64,000 nucleotides of DNA from Pseudoalteromonas rhizosphaerae (GCF_902498845.1 NZ_CABVLM010000007.1:62001-126000), one strand, 5' to 3'; counted from the stretch's first letter, positions 15,394-25,139 are shown. Notes: a model not told the origin generated them from the sequence alone. Made by a program: numbers and translations.

Positions 15394-15963
15394 TCAAAGT
15401 TCAATAACTTGCATACCATCAAAATAACCATCAGGTGCTTCCTCAAGTTTCAAAATTGGCATTACTGTACGGTATTCAAAACTCCCACCATAAGGTAGTA
15501 ACAAACTACAGTTAGTTGATTCAAGTAAAATTGCCTTCTCATTGCTATCTACAAAACTTTTTATACCTTCGGGAGTTTTACGCGTAAACACTTTGATACT
15601 GTGAATATGCTCGTTAATCAGTCCAGTCCAACGCTCACGATTTCCATATTTAGAATGATCATAGGGTATTTTTTCCATGTCTTCATTTGAGCCTTGCTGA
15701 ATACCATCCTTATAAGCAAACCAGACAAGTATTGAATCTTTAACATTGTTAGTTTCAAACCCAATAATGTCGCCATTCTCTAAATGAATATATAAACAAC
15801 TCCCAACATATGTGAATATATCTTTATCCTGAATATTGTTCTTTTCTTTATACTTTCGGATCCCAAACTCCAAATAAGGTCTTGTTAAATTTATCACCTT
15901 ATTATTTTTTAGGGAATTTACTATGTCTTTTTCAAGGGTTAACCCATTTAAAAAATCACTCAT
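15394..15963 (-). CDS. Hypothetical protein, orphan immunity candidate
   Basis: A 189-aa soluble protein without signal peptide. It mixes helix and strand: an N-terminal helical part (EKDIVNSLKNNKVINLTRPYLE), a central beta-rich part with LYIHLENGDIIGFET and SILVWFAYKDGIQQG, and an acidic end. It is reminiscent in style of cytoplasmic immunity proteins but I cannot assign a family. It lies 22 bases after the upstream Imm49 gene, so the two are likely co-transcribed. The ATG at 15963 is the only start that covers the conserved-looking N-terminus. Confidence 0.6.
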   Translation of the reverse strand: MSDFLNGLTLEKDIVNSLKNNKVINLTRPYLEFGIRKYKEKNNIQDKDIFTYVGSCLYIHLENGDIIGFETNNVKDSILVWFAYKDGIQQGSNEDMEKIPYDHSKYGNRERWTGLINEHIHSIKVFTRKTPEGIKSFVDSNEKAILLESTNCSLLLPYGGSFEYRTVMPILKLEEAPDGYFDGMQVIEL

Positions 15964-15985
15964 TATAAACCTAATTTTAAGTATG

Positions 15986-16828
15986 TTATTTAATCAACCA
16001 AGACGGAATATAATTATTTCCAATAGTGAGCTGATAACCATATAGCTTTTTTGCTAGTACAGCCATTGCTGTGAGTGGAATTGAAATAGCGCCTCTTCTA
16101 TCCCCCTCTCTTGCATATGAACTGTAGTATTCTTTATGGAGTAATAATGCTTTTTGCATTTCCTCATTGTACTCTTGCTCGCCATCTTCACTAAATATAG
16201 CCATCAGTATCGAAGGAATTGGCCACTCTATACGGCTTGCATATAAATAATCCTCATTATTAGGGTAATCATTAGGGTTACTAGCTACTAATGCTTTTTC
16301 TAATGCCCCCGCTAAATCCGAACCTGACGTAAATACTGTTTTTAATAACTCCATTAGGGCAAAATTAAAGGGAGTTAAAGATGCTCCCGACTCTGCATTT
16401 TCTAAAATAGAGATATCGATAGATTTTAAATATTCGATTCCTTCCCACTCAAAGCTACGTGCCAAAATACTCAAATAAAAAGTTGTAAGCCAAGTTTGAT
16501 AATTCGTATTAACATAGTCGCGCCGACCCACAACCATTACGTGGTCATCTATAATTCGAAATGGAAAGGCATTGCCAGAGCGTTCATTACTTTCAAATAT
16601 ACCCATGCCTAAAGATTGCGCCCGTAATAAACAGCCCCACGTCCTGTTTTCATTCGGCTCAATTAGCGCTGCTATAGGCAGTAAGTCTTCACAATTTCGT
16701 TTGAATAACTTTGGTACTTCTGTAAATGGGTTTCGTTGAATATCTGGCCAATGGTCTTCGTGGCTGTCGTTTTCTGCAAGCATGTCTATATGGTCTGGGT
16801 GTTCATAAGTAAAGTGACTCTCAATCAT
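15986..16828 (-). CDS. Imm49-family immunity protein (second paralogue)
   Basis: A 280-aa cytoplasmic protein of the Imm49 type: a central region with FESN and a VMVVGRRDYVN strand, WLTTFYLSILARSFEWEG, ALVASNPNDYPN, and the C-terminal pattern LLLHKEYYSSYAREGDRRGAISIPLTAMAVLAKKLYGY followed by NNYIPSWLI. It aligns with the neighbouring gene at 16962-17825 over most of its length, indicating tandem duplication and divergence. Ribosome site AAGGCAT ahead of ATG 16828. As it is one gene removed from the Rhs toxin it may protect against an earlier, lost Rhs C-terminus, or against the same one. Imm49 assignment is by motif recall. Confidence 0.72.
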   Translation of the reverse strand: MIESHFTYEHPDHIDMLAENDSHEDHWPDIQRNPFTEVPKLFKRNCEDLLPIAALIEPNENRTWGCLLRAQSLGMGIFESNERSGNAFPFRIIDDHVMVVGRRDYVNTNYQTWLTTFYLSILARSFEWEGIEYLKSIDISILENAESGASLTPFNFALMELLKTVFTSGSDLAGALEKALVASNPNDYPNNEDYLYASRIEWPIPSILMAIFSEDGEQEYNEEMQKALLLHKEYYSSYAREGDRRGAISIPLTAMAVLAKKLYGYQLTIGNNYIPSWLIK

Positions 16829-16961
16829 TTTTATGCCTTCGTAATGCTATAAAATGTAAATTTAGCGTTTTTTAAAATAATAAAAATACTGTATAAGTAA
16901 TCAATATTAGTAGTTAATTACTTATAAAAGTCATAACTGCACTTCATATAATCTAACGGCT

Positions 16962-17825
16962 TTATTTATATTCAGCAGGTTTACCATCAATAATCCACTG
17001 TGGGATATAGCCATTTTCTACGGTTAAATCATACCCTTTTACATCTTTAGCAAGTACCGCCATAGCTGTAAGAGGAATTGAAATAGCGCCCCGTCGATCG
17101 GCACGTCTACTGTCTTTCCCTGTATCAAAGTATTCTTTATGAAGTTGTAATGATTTTTTCATTTTTTCATTATAAACATGCTCACCCTCATCACTAAAAA
17201 TAGCCATAATAATATCTACTAGGGGCCAATCTAAACGGCTAGCGTATAAATAAGCAAAGTCTTCGTAATCATCGGGGTTACTGGCAACTAATGCTTTTTC
17301 GATTGCTGAAGTTAAATTTGCACCTGGCGTAAATACCGCTTTAAGTAAATCTACAAATGCATAGTCAAATGGCCGATTTTGCTCACCTAAACTAGCCTCT
17401 GCAAAAACGCTATTATCAATCGTTATTAAAAAATCAATTGCTTTTTTATTACGTAATATAATAGCGCTGTATAAAGCAGGCAGCCAGACTTCAACTTTAG
17501 TTGAATAATCATCAGCCTCACCTATAACCTCTATAAAGTCATTATCGTAAGCGACTATAAATGGTTTACCTACACTTGCGTTACTCTGAAATGCTGCTAA
17601 AGCCATTTGTTGTCCGCGTGTTAAATAAAGCCATGCGTTTTTGCTATTTGGATTCTCTACCGCCTCTAAAGGAAAAGCCCTAATGAGGTTTCGCTTAAAC
17701 TCTTCATAAAAAGACATACCGCCGCCTGCTTTTATAAGAAAGAGGCTATCCTCTTCATCTTCAATATACTCCTCAACCATATCATCATAAGAAACTTGGC
17801 CATAACTATAGTGACTTTTTATCAT
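16962..17825 (-). CDS. Imm49-family immunity protein, likely cognate to the Rhs toxin
   Basis: A 287-aa cytoplasmic protein with the Imm49 layout: FQSNASVGKPF, a VEVWLPALYSAIILRNKKAI helix, ALVASNPDDYED, LYASRLDWPLVDIIMAIFSD and the C-terminal QLHKEYF...ADRRGAISIPLTAMAVLAKDVKGYDLTVENGYIPQWI. Imm49 is a recognised immunity family of polymorphic toxin systems. The ATG at 17825 lies 10 bases after the Rhs stop with an AAAGGAC ribosome site, the standard position for the cognate immunity gene. No signal peptide, which fits a nuclease toxin acting in the cytoplasm. Confidence 0.78.
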   Translation of the reverse strand: MIKSHYSYGQVSYDDMVEEYIEDEEDSLFLIKAGGGMSFYEEFKRNLIRAFPLEAVENPNSKNAWLYLTRGQQMALAAFQSNASVGKPFIVAYDNDFIEVIGEADDYSTKVEVWLPALYSAIILRNKKAIDFLITIDNSVFAEASLGEQNRPFDYAFVDLLKAVFTPGANLTSAIEKALVASNPDDYEDFAYLYASRLDWPLVDIIMAIFSDEGEHVYNEKMKKSLQLHKEYFDTGKDSRRADRRGAISIPLTAMAVLAKDVKGYDLTVENGYIPQWIIDGKPAEYK

Positions 17826-17835
17826 TTTTTGTCCT

Positions 17836-20800
17836 TTAAACTTTTACTTTAAACTTTGTAACTTCAATACTTTTCTTCATTCCACTGTCATTGGCTTTTT
17901 GCTTAATCCCAAAATACTTAATTACAGGAGCTTTAGGCGGACTTAACTTAGCATGTACTCTAGAATATTTTTGCGCTCTTTGAATCGCTGTCAAGTTCTT
18001 TTTACAATCTTTTATTTGCTTAGTTAACTTCTCTTTCCCGACTTGACCATAGGCAGGGTTCTTTTCAGGGTTTTGGAGGTCTTCTAGTTTTTTTGTGTAA
18101 TTTTCAATAACAGATTCCATATACTCTGAACTTCCCTGTTGAGCTCTTTTTTTATCTGCCATACGGCTGCCCCAATCAGATGCGCCCCCCTTAGCCTCTA
18201 CAATAATAACCTCTGGAGGTTTTCCATCAATTAAATAAACTTGGTCAAACTGCCCTTGTTTACCATCACCTGGGAGGTTTGATTCTAAGGGAATTGCATT
18301 AGGATATTCATGCATTATATACGCTTTGGCCGCTGCTTCCCCTAGTTTCTCACTTGCATCACGCATGTCGCTTCGTGCATTTTTAAGTGCTTGCTCTCGC
18401 TCTGATCCTTCTTCCATATCCAGCGCCTCGTCTCGAGCTTTTACAGCCTCATCACGCTTATCAGCACACTCTTTTAATTTCTCTTTATCTGCAGGAGTTA
18501 ATTTCTCATGGTCTAAAGTAAGCTTTTCATCTACATCATGAAAAATATCAATTTTATCACTGGCTTCTACTAATGCGCCGTTTTCATAGCGTAACTTCGC
18601 TGATTGTTTTTTATCTTTTCGCGAAACAATTACATTACCTTTGTGATTAGTGTAAACATTGTAATTATCTTTATCGGGAGACTTGAGCTGGCTTACTAGT
18701 AATAATGCATCTTGCTCACTATTTGGTTTAGCTTTTTGAATTGGTTTTGGCTCAGATGCTTTACTAATTAATTGATACTCTTTGGCTATATCATTCAAAG
18801 ATTCATCTACAATGTCATGAGCAGCTCCGACTATGACCTCTTGCGGGTCAGCAATTTTTGGTAAGCCATCTGCACCATACATAAATTGTAGATCTTTGAT
18901 GAATATACTTTTCTCTTCGAAAATTTCATATATTCTGGCTAATTCATCTAAAGATTTTTGAGATAAAACAGTCTTAATACTCTCTGTCGTTAGCCCTTGC
19001 GAATTAGTTCCATTCTTAATATTTTTTTCAATGTCTCGGCCATTGAATAACATTCGCTCTTGAATACCACCTTGTATTATCTCCCCATCGCTAGAAATAG
19101 TTGTACCCAACTCTGGAATGGTAATTACTGGCAGACCAAGTGCTTTTATAGTCTCTAAATCTTTAGCTTCTTGTTTGATATCCTCTATCGTCGCCGGATT
19201 CATACTTGTCGAATTACGCTTTGGAATGAGTAAAACTTCATCATCATCTATAGCTAAGGCCTCTTTATAACCACCCGCCCCTAACTTATTATCTAAAACA
19301 CTAGGAGGTATCCATCTAATTGGTGTTGAAGGGGTTGTTAATGACCCTAGATGTTCTTTAATATCTTTTGGCGTTAAATTTCCATCGTAAGCGGATTGCA
19401 ATAATTTATCAGATAATTCACTACTAATAGTTCCTGAAGCAACACTTATTTCAAGCGCTTCTTTTAAGCTCTTTTCACCCTCTTCACACATTAACCCAAA
19501 TGGATCCACCCAGTTAACCGGATTGGGCGCATATTGATAGTGATTTATACCACCCACTAAACCAATCGGATCTTGGTTTATAAAACGCTGTTGTTTGGGG
19601 CTGTAGTAGCGGTAGCGGTTGTAGTGTAAGCCACTCTCTTCATCAAGGTATTGCCCTTGAAAACGGATTGGCTGAGTCAAACTATTTGTAGTGCTTACCT
19701 TTGGCTCTTCATAACCATAAACATCGGCTTGGTTTTCCCATACCACTTCTGCTTTATTATTAGTTACAAAGCGTGGAGTATTCAGTTGGTCTAGGTGGTA
19801 GTAATACACCTCACCTTGTTTAATAAGTGACACTGGGTGGAATTGATTTAGCAGGTTGATATACCAGGTATATTCTCCGTGTTGGTATTCGCCGATTAAC
19901 TGGTCGTTATCCCAAATGTAGTCAATTTTACCCTGCTCGGTGTGCTTGGCGATACGACGCCCGAGTGGGTCGTAGTCGTATTGAGTAAGCGTACCGTTGT
20001 TATTAAAGCAACTTAGCTGATTAAATGCGTTGTATTCGCGGCGGGTTTTTATGCCTTTACCGGTTTCGCGTATTTGGTTACCAAATTCATCATAATGAAA
20101 GTCACTGTCGCCAAAATGAGTTAAACGGTCGGCGTCTGTGGTGCCTCGAATAATTCCATCGTCTTCGCTTAAATCACTGGCTGCGGTTGCTGCATTTGAA
20201 TCGTTATATTCACTATGAATTGCATTAGGTGTGTTAGCTGACTGGGTGCTTTCAACCTTATTGCTGGCGTCACTAGCATCGCTATCATCATTTAGCTGAG
20301 TCGTTTGTTGCTCTGTTAATTCATCATTTATAACTGTTGACTGTCTAACTGGATTACCAAAGCTATCCCACTGGTATTGAGTAGTTTTTGTGTTCTCATC
20401 ACTGGCTAGATTTTGTTGAATTAACTGACCAAGGCTGTTGTACTCAAAATTAATGTTATGACTACTAACACCTTGCTCTTTACGCGCAATCAACTGGTTT
20501 ACGCTGTCGTAATTGTACGTACAGGTATCAAATAGTGCTTGCGAAGGATGGGTTAACTGCTGCTGTGTTAAGCGGTTAAATACATCAGACTGTTGAGTAA
20601 GAGTTACATCATTACCAAATTGTTGAGTTTGGATATTACCTTGGCTGTCGTAGGTTAATGTTACGAGCGGCTTTGCAAGCTCAACCTCTTTGCTATTGGC
20701 TTGTTGTAAATGAATGCTACTTAGCTGGCCAAATTTATTGTAGCTGTATTTAAGCGTACTTGAATCTGGTAAGGTCAGTGATTGCCTTCTGCCGTAGTCG

Positions 20801-23262
20801 TCGTAACTGTATTTTAAGGTATGCGCTTGTTGCTGATTATGTACTTGCTCAGCACGCAGTAACCGCCCGCCTTTATCATACTGCTGCTTTAAGGTTGATT
20901 GTGCATTATGCGCACGGGTAATTTTACCTTGCAGATTATAGCTGTAGTAATTGGCGTTATTAACGATGTGCGTATCGGTTGCCAAACTTGCATGCTGCGC
21001 AATCACGCGGCCTAATTTATCGCGCTCTATTTTTACATGACGTTTATCACTTTGTGTAACCGAGGTTAACCGATTACAGGCATCGTATTTATACTGCTGT
21101 AGCGTACCGTCAAATCCAGTTACTTGCGTTGGGTTTTCATTAGCGTCATAACTTATGCGGTATACATGGCCGTCGCTGCGCTCAATGGCGGTTAGGTTGC
21201 GCTCTTTATCGTAGGTTAAGTGCAGTGCGCTGCCGTCGGGCTGAATAACACAATGTGGTTGGCTTAGCCCTTCAAAGTGTTGCTCGGTGGTATCACCCTT
21301 ACTGTTTTGCGAGCTAATTAACCGCCCTGCATCATCGTAACTAAAATGTTGATGCTGTTTGTTCTCAGGGTCTTTTTCGTCAAAGGCAATGGTTTGCGCA
21401 AGCTGGCCATGCTCGTTGTATTTATATTGAGTCAATAGCCCTGCGTTGTTTATCGTCGCATTTACACGGCCCAAGTTATCATAGCTGTAGCGAACAAGTT
21501 CATCATTGTGGTGTTTAGCAAGTAGCTCTCCTTGCTCATTCCAAACAAATTTAGTGACTTGACCATTTCTATTAATGTGCTGGGTTAGATGGCCAAATTT
21601 GTCATAGCTGTAAAGTGCTGTGCGACCGTCGCCAAAGGTTTCACTTTGCAGTAAACCCGCAACACTGTATTTACGTGTTATTGTTTGACCATCAGGCAAG
21701 GTGGTTAATACACGTTGCCCTAATTGGTTGTAAGCAAATTTGGTGACACTGCCATCTGGCTGAGTGATTGACTCTAATTGGCCATAAGCCGTATAGCTGT
21801 ATTTTATTTCACTGCTATCTGGTTTTATTTCAGTAACTTTTTGACCTTGTGCGTTATAGCCGTATTGCCACACATTACCATTAGGATCGATGTGCTTAAC
21901 TAACTTACCTTGTGCGTTATGGACAAAGTGCTCTTTATGGCCACGCGAATCTATACAGGTTGTTTCACCTATCTCAGGGTTATATTCAAACTGATACGTA
22001 TAGGTGTTGTTATCGCCCCATTGTTTTATACATTTAGCACTTGGTGAATAACTGTCCCATTCAAAATGATGGCTAAAACCACTGGCGCGGGTACGCTTAG
22101 TTAATAAGTTAGCGGCGTTATAGGCGTAGCGTTCAGTCTCGTTTTGTTGATTAGTGGCTTGTACAAGGTTGTTGTTTTCATCATATTCATAGCTTGCTAA
22201 TAGTGGTGATAGCAATTGCTGTTTGTTGTCTTTATTTGTGAAGTAAGGCGCTATTTTACTTAATAAGCCTTGCTGGTTATAACTAAGTATACAACCACGC
22301 GCTTTGTTTACTTCAATACGGTTAAGGCGCTCTTTTGCATCATAGTAAAACTGAATGCTTTGACCTTTTTCGTTAATTATTTTTTCAAGCAACCAAGCGT
22401 TTTCACCTGCTTTAAAGGTTAAATGCTGATCATCAGGTGTGACCAACACGTGCTTACCGTTGGTTTGGTAATGCAACGCAAGATTGCTGCTTAATTGATA
22501 ACTTGATTGCCCAGGCTTTACCTTTTCAAAGCGGTGCTTAGCCCCGTGTTCATCTTGGTATTCTAACCAGTAAGTACCTTTTTGTTTTGGACCTACTTTT
22601 GGCGGTGGTAAATAGTGCTCAGTTAACTGCACCATAAAGTCATGTCGCCAACCATTACCCATTACACTACATACATCCGCATGCGATGAACGGTATAGGC
22701 GTCGCCAAATCAATTGTTTACTGCCTGCTAAGGTGAAATCAATCAGTGGGAGTATTTCTTCACCCGAAAGCATAGAAACCGGATCAGAACGGCATTCTTG
22801 CTTGGTGATAGGTTCTTCACTTGGGGTATTATTACTTGCACCGCCACTATTTTTAGCCGGCGCTTGAGAGGCACTTTTACCTGAGGCTTTAGTGGTTCCT
22901 TTTTTGGCAGGCTTTTTAGCAGCACTACTATTGGTATTATCACTGACCTGAATTGCGGTTTTGGCTTTTTGGTGAAAACAACTCACACTACCTGCAATCA
23001 ACGCATTACTTAGCATGCTTGCTGTTTCACGTGCGGATGCGCTACGTGGGCAGTTTACACCCGCACTATTTAATAGGTTTATAAGATCAAGACGCTTTGC
23101 TACATCAGTAGTTAATGTACCGCCAATTTGTGCAATTTGCGCTTTTGCACTATCTTGGGTGTTAGCAGCAACACTAAAGTAACCAGGCAAAGCAGAGCCT
23201 TTACCTGCAACAAAACAAATAGGGTAACTTGCTCCTTGTAAAACAACTGTATTACTTTGCAT
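17836..23262 (-). CDS. Rhs-family T6SS effector with two-domain C-terminal toxin
   Basis: A 1,808-aa Rhs protein. Residues 1-150 are a divergent N-terminus with low-complexity Lys/Ala/Ser sequence. A DUF6531-type segment follows (DPVSMLSGEEILPL, then WRRLYRSSHADV), then many YD/Rhs repeats to about 1250, closing with the core signature YRYYSPKQQRFINQDPIGL and DPFGL (Asp1253). The roughly 550-residue variable C-terminus holds a kinase-like segment (GAGGYKEA 1328-1335, KDLQ with Asp1457, ADP with Asp1472), a coiled, highly charged linker, and a PD-(D/E)xK-like nuclease motif (Asp1673, Glu1689-x-Lys1691, then AQQGS). The Rhs shell normally encapsulates the toxin. Start ATG 23262 has AGGAAG upstream; a GTG at 23280 does not. 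It has no PAAR of its own. Confidence 0.88.
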   Translation of the reverse strand: MQSNTVVLQGASYPICFVAGKGSALPGYFSVAANTQDSAKAQIAQIGGTLTTDVAKRLDLINLLNSAGVNCPRSASARETASMLSNALIAGSVSCFHQKAKTAIQVSDNTNSSAAKKPAKKGTTKASGKSASQAPAKNSGGASNNTPSEEPITKQECRSDPVSMLSGEEILPLIDFTLAGSKQLIWRRLYRSSHADVCSVMGNGWRHDFMVQLTEHYLPPPKVGPKQKGTYWLEYQDEHGAKHRFEKVKPGQSSYQLSSNLALHYQTNGKHVLVTPDDQHLTFKAGENAWLLEKIINEKGQSIQFYYDAKERLNRIEVNKARGCILSYNQQGLLSKIAPYFTNKDNKQQLLSPLLASYEYDENNNLVQATNQQNETERYAYNAANLLTKRTRASGFSHHFEWDSYSPSAKCIKQWGDNNTYTYQFEYNPEIGETTCIDSRGHKEHFVHNAQGKLVKHIDPNGNVWQYGYNAQGQKVTEIKPDSSEIKYSYTAYGQLESITQPDGSVTKFAYNQLGQRVLTTLPDGQTITRKYSVAGLLQSETFGDGRTALYSYDKFGHLTQHINRNGQVTKFVWNEQGELLAKHHNDELVRYSYDNLGRVNATINNAGLLTQYKYNEHGQLAQTIAFDEKDPENKQHQHFSYDDAGRLISSQNSKGDTTEQHFEGLSQPHCVIQPDGSALHLTYDKERNLTAIERSDGHVYRISYDANENPTQVTGFDGTLQQYKYDACNRLTSVTQSDKRHVKIERDKLGRVIAQHASLATDTHIVNNANYYSYNLQGKITRAHNAQSTLKQQYDKGGRLLRAEQVHNQQQAHTLKYSYDDYGRRQSLTLPDSSTLKYSYNKFGQLSSIHLQQANSKEVELAKPLVTLTYDSQGNIQTQQFGNDVTLTQQSDVFNRLTQQQLTHPSQALFDTCTYNYDSVNQLIARKEQGVSSHNINFEYNSLGQLIQQNLASDENTKTTQYQWDSFGNPVRQSTVINDELTEQQTTQLNDDSDASDASNKVESTQSANTPNAIHSEYNDSNAATAASDLSEDDGIIRGTTDADRLTHFGDSDFHYDEFGNQIRETGKGIKTRREYNAFNQLSCFNNNGTLTQYDYDPLGRRIAKHTEQGKIDYIWDNDQLIGEYQHGEYTWYINLLNQFHPVSLIKQGEVYYYHLDQLNTPRFVTNNKAEVVWENQADVYGYEEPKVSTTNSLTQPIRFQGQYLDEESGLHYNRYRYYSPKQQRFINQDPIGLVGGINHYQYAPNPVNWVDPFGLMCEEGEKSLKEALEISVASGTISSELSDKLLQSAYDGNLTPKDIKEHLGSLTTPSTPIRWIPPSVLDNKLGAGGYKEALAIDDDEVLLIPKRNSTSMNPATIEDIKQEAKDLETIKALGLPVITIPELGTTISSDGEIIQGGIQERMLFNGRDIEKNIKNGTNSQGLTTESIKTVLSQKSLDELARIYEIFEEKSIFIKDLQFMYGADGLPKIADPQEVIVGAAHDIVDESLNDIAKEYQLISKASEPKPIQKAKPNSEQDALLLVSQLKSPDKDNYNVYTNHKGNVIVSRKDKKQSAKLRYENGALVEASDKIDIFHDVDEKLTLDHEKLTPADKEKLKECADKRDEAVKARDEALDMEEGSEREQALKNARSDMRDASEKLGEAAAKAYIMHEYPNAIPLESNLPGDGKQGQFDQVYLIDGKPPEVIIVEAKGGASDWGSRMADKKRAQQGSSEYMESVIENYTKKLEDLQNPEKNPAYGQVGKEKLTKQIKDCKKNLTAIQRAQKYSRVHAKLSPPKAPVIKYFGIKQKANDSGMKKSIEVTKFKVKV

Positions 23263-24112
23263 TGTTGTGTACTTCCTCACTTATCCATAAGTATGATGCC
23301 GTAGCTTGATATTTTGCTTGTTCTTGTGAAATCACTAACGCATGCGTGTAGTGCTCAACAATAGCGGGGCTTGAGGTCAACTGATATAAATTGACAATTC
23401 CTTCTAAGGCACCCATTTTACCTAATTTATAATTAGGTAATTCATAATGTGTATGTTCATTTATTACTTGATTAAGTAATTGTAAATTGTTTAACCACAC
23501 ATCACTTTCAGGTTCGATGCCATTTCCTGGGGCAAAAATAACCTCGATTGCTTGCTGTGCAGTTTGTGCTGTTTTAACAAACATGCCAGATAATTGATCG
23601 TGTTTAATAAAATCAATTGAAGGCGCTAGATAATGGCTTGTTTGCACCCATCCTGCTTTTTTAGCTGTAACCACAGCCAGTATTCCAGCCACGCCTTGAT
23701 AGCTGAACTCTCCTTGCTTGTTTGCTTTAAACGTTGCATCTAATGCTATTACGTTTACTTTATGCCAAGCATTTTTTTGCGCTAATGCTATTAATGTACT
23801 TGCACCAGCTGCACCATAAAATAATGTATGGCTTACATGTGCAGGATAGAGCTGCTTTAAACTATTTGTTAAAAGTTGCTTAAGCTCATCTTGATAAGCA
23901 AGCGCTGGTAATAACCAAACTAATGGCGCTTGTGAGTCTTCAACCTTTGCAAATAATTCTTTAGATTTTATTATGCAATCATACAAACACGCATCCCAAG
24001 ATTGCCAACCGGGATGCTCAGTAACCGGCGTAGCTTCACCGTAGATCAACTCATCAATATCGTGTGTAGACAAACTCGATAACGACTCAATCGCTATGCT
24101 AAAAGCTTTCAT
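23252..24112 (-). CDS. Thiolase-like fold protein, putative effector-loading helper
   Basis: A 286-aa protein with a sequence style resembling beta-ketoacyl synthase/thiolase folds: YGAAGASTLIALAQKN, NVIALDATFKAN and GVAGILAVVTAKKAG, with late segments VIFAPGNG and YKLGKMGALEGIVNL. The catalytic Cys and His expected of an active synthase are not evident, so it is probably non-enzymatic. Thiolase-like proteins of this kind occur between vgrG/PAAR and toxin genes in other T6SS loci (for example near PA0098 of P. aeruginosa) and are thought to help load toxins. It overlaps the 342-aa gene by 4 bases upstream and the Rhs start by 11 bases. Fold assignment is by pattern only. Confidence 0.62.
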   Translation of the reverse strand: MKAFSIAIESLSSLSTHDIDELIYGEATPVTEHPGWQSWDACLYDCIIKSKELFAKVEDSQAPLVWLLPALAYQDELKQLLTNSLKQLYPAHVSHTLFYGAAGASTLIALAQKNAWHKVNVIALDATFKANKQGEFSYQGVAGILAVVTAKKAGWVQTSHYLAPSIDFIKHDQLSGMFVKTAQTAQQAIEVIFAPGNGIEPESDVWLNNLQLLNQVINEHTHYELPNYKLGKMGALEGIVNLYQLTSSPAIVEHYTHALVISQEQAKYQATASYLWISEEVHNNAK

Positions 24113-25137
24113 ACCGGTACACCTGCAGTTAACTTTTTAGCAGCTAAATGCTGATAGTAACGATGTAAATTAAACACAGCTTGGCTATAACAATCCATTG
24201 CTGATATTTCGATTGCATTGAGCTTGGCAGTCATGGCATTACCCGCAATTAAACGCAAAGACGCAAACTGTTCCTCATATTTTGGCCAGTTGAGCTGCAA
24301 CTGCTGTTTAAAATCAGCACATGCTTGTTGATCCCCCTGACACGCTCTTATTTGCGTTTCAAAATCAACGAGCAGATCAAGCTTGTCACCTAACATTCTT
24401 CTCATTAGGGTAATTAAACTACTCGGGTTTTCTATTTTATTGAGTGATGCATTAACAAGTGGCAGCAATTTAACAAAGCCACTTTGTAACAATACTTGCA
24501 GTACACCTTCTGTAGCCAAATTACGACTCGCATGGTTGCCAATCGCATTCACCTGCTCCCAAGATAAAGACAATAAAAAAAGTGACATTAACGGGGAGTT
24601 AACAAGCTCACTTTGGCACAAAAAATTAAAACCAGTGACTATGTCTTTTAAATCCGCTTGACTATCTACAAAGACCGTCAACTCACTTTCAACAAGAGCT
24701 TGAACTACTGGATTTTTACTTATCGAAAAAGCAAAATATAAGGTTTGTAAATCAATTAATGCGATTAAATTAGAGCTATGCTGCTGTAATAACACCTTAC
24801 GTACAACTAGCTTTGCAACACTGAGTAAGCTAGGCTCTTTAAGCAAATTATTAATAAAAGCTAGGTTAATATTTTGCGGTAAATTAGCCATGACCTCGAT
24901 ACATGCTTGTGAGATCACATCTGGGCTTATATTGTCATTCAATAACGAAACTAATTGCTCTAAATTTGGCTGAGTAAATCGTTGCACAACTTGCTTTTTT
25001 TTAGCTGTTAGCCAACATGACTCTAATAGCCGCTTTTGTTGTGTTTTAACATAACCTACAGAAGTAAACGGGCAGCGCTGTGCATTGCTAATTTTCATAA
25101 GCTGCGCTTGATGATCACTTAAATAGATAGATAACAA
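24109..25137 (-). CDS. Helical T6SS-associated protein of unknown function
   Basis: A 342-aa protein, predicted almost all helical, with Leu-rich repeat-like segments (LVSLLNDNISPDVISQACIEV, LVVRKVLLQQHSSNLIALIDLQ, LFLLSLSWEQVNAIGNHASRN) that resemble an irregular HEAT-like array. I do not recognise a named family. It lies between PAAR and the thiolase-like gene: 2 bases after the PAAR stop on one side and a 4-base overlap on the other, so the four genes PAAR-helical-thiolase-Rhs form one translational unit. A loading or chaperone role for the Rhs toxin is inferred from this order. Confidence 0.6.
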   Translation of the reverse strand: MLSIYLSDHQAQLMKISNAQRCPFTSVGYVKTQQKRLLESCWLTAKKKQVVQRFTQPNLEQLVSLLNDNISPDVISQACIEVMANLPQNINLAFINNLLKEPSLLSVAKLVVRKVLLQQHSSNLIALIDLQTLYFAFSISKNPVVQALVESELTVFVDSQADLKDIVTGFNFLCQSELVNSPLMSLFLLSLSWEQVNAIGNHASRNLATEGVLQVLLQSGFVKLLPLVNASLNKIENPSSLITLMRRMLGDKLDLLVDFETQIRACQGDQQACADFKQQLQLNWPKYEEQFASLRLIAGNAMTAKLNAIEISAMDCYSQAVFNLHRYYQHLAAKKLTAGVPV

Positions 25138-25139
25138 AA

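Noticed and set aside
19500-22700. Repeated DNA words within the Rhs gene
   Set aside because: They follow the YD-repeat protein pattern of the Rhs core; spacing and divergence are those of coding repeats.
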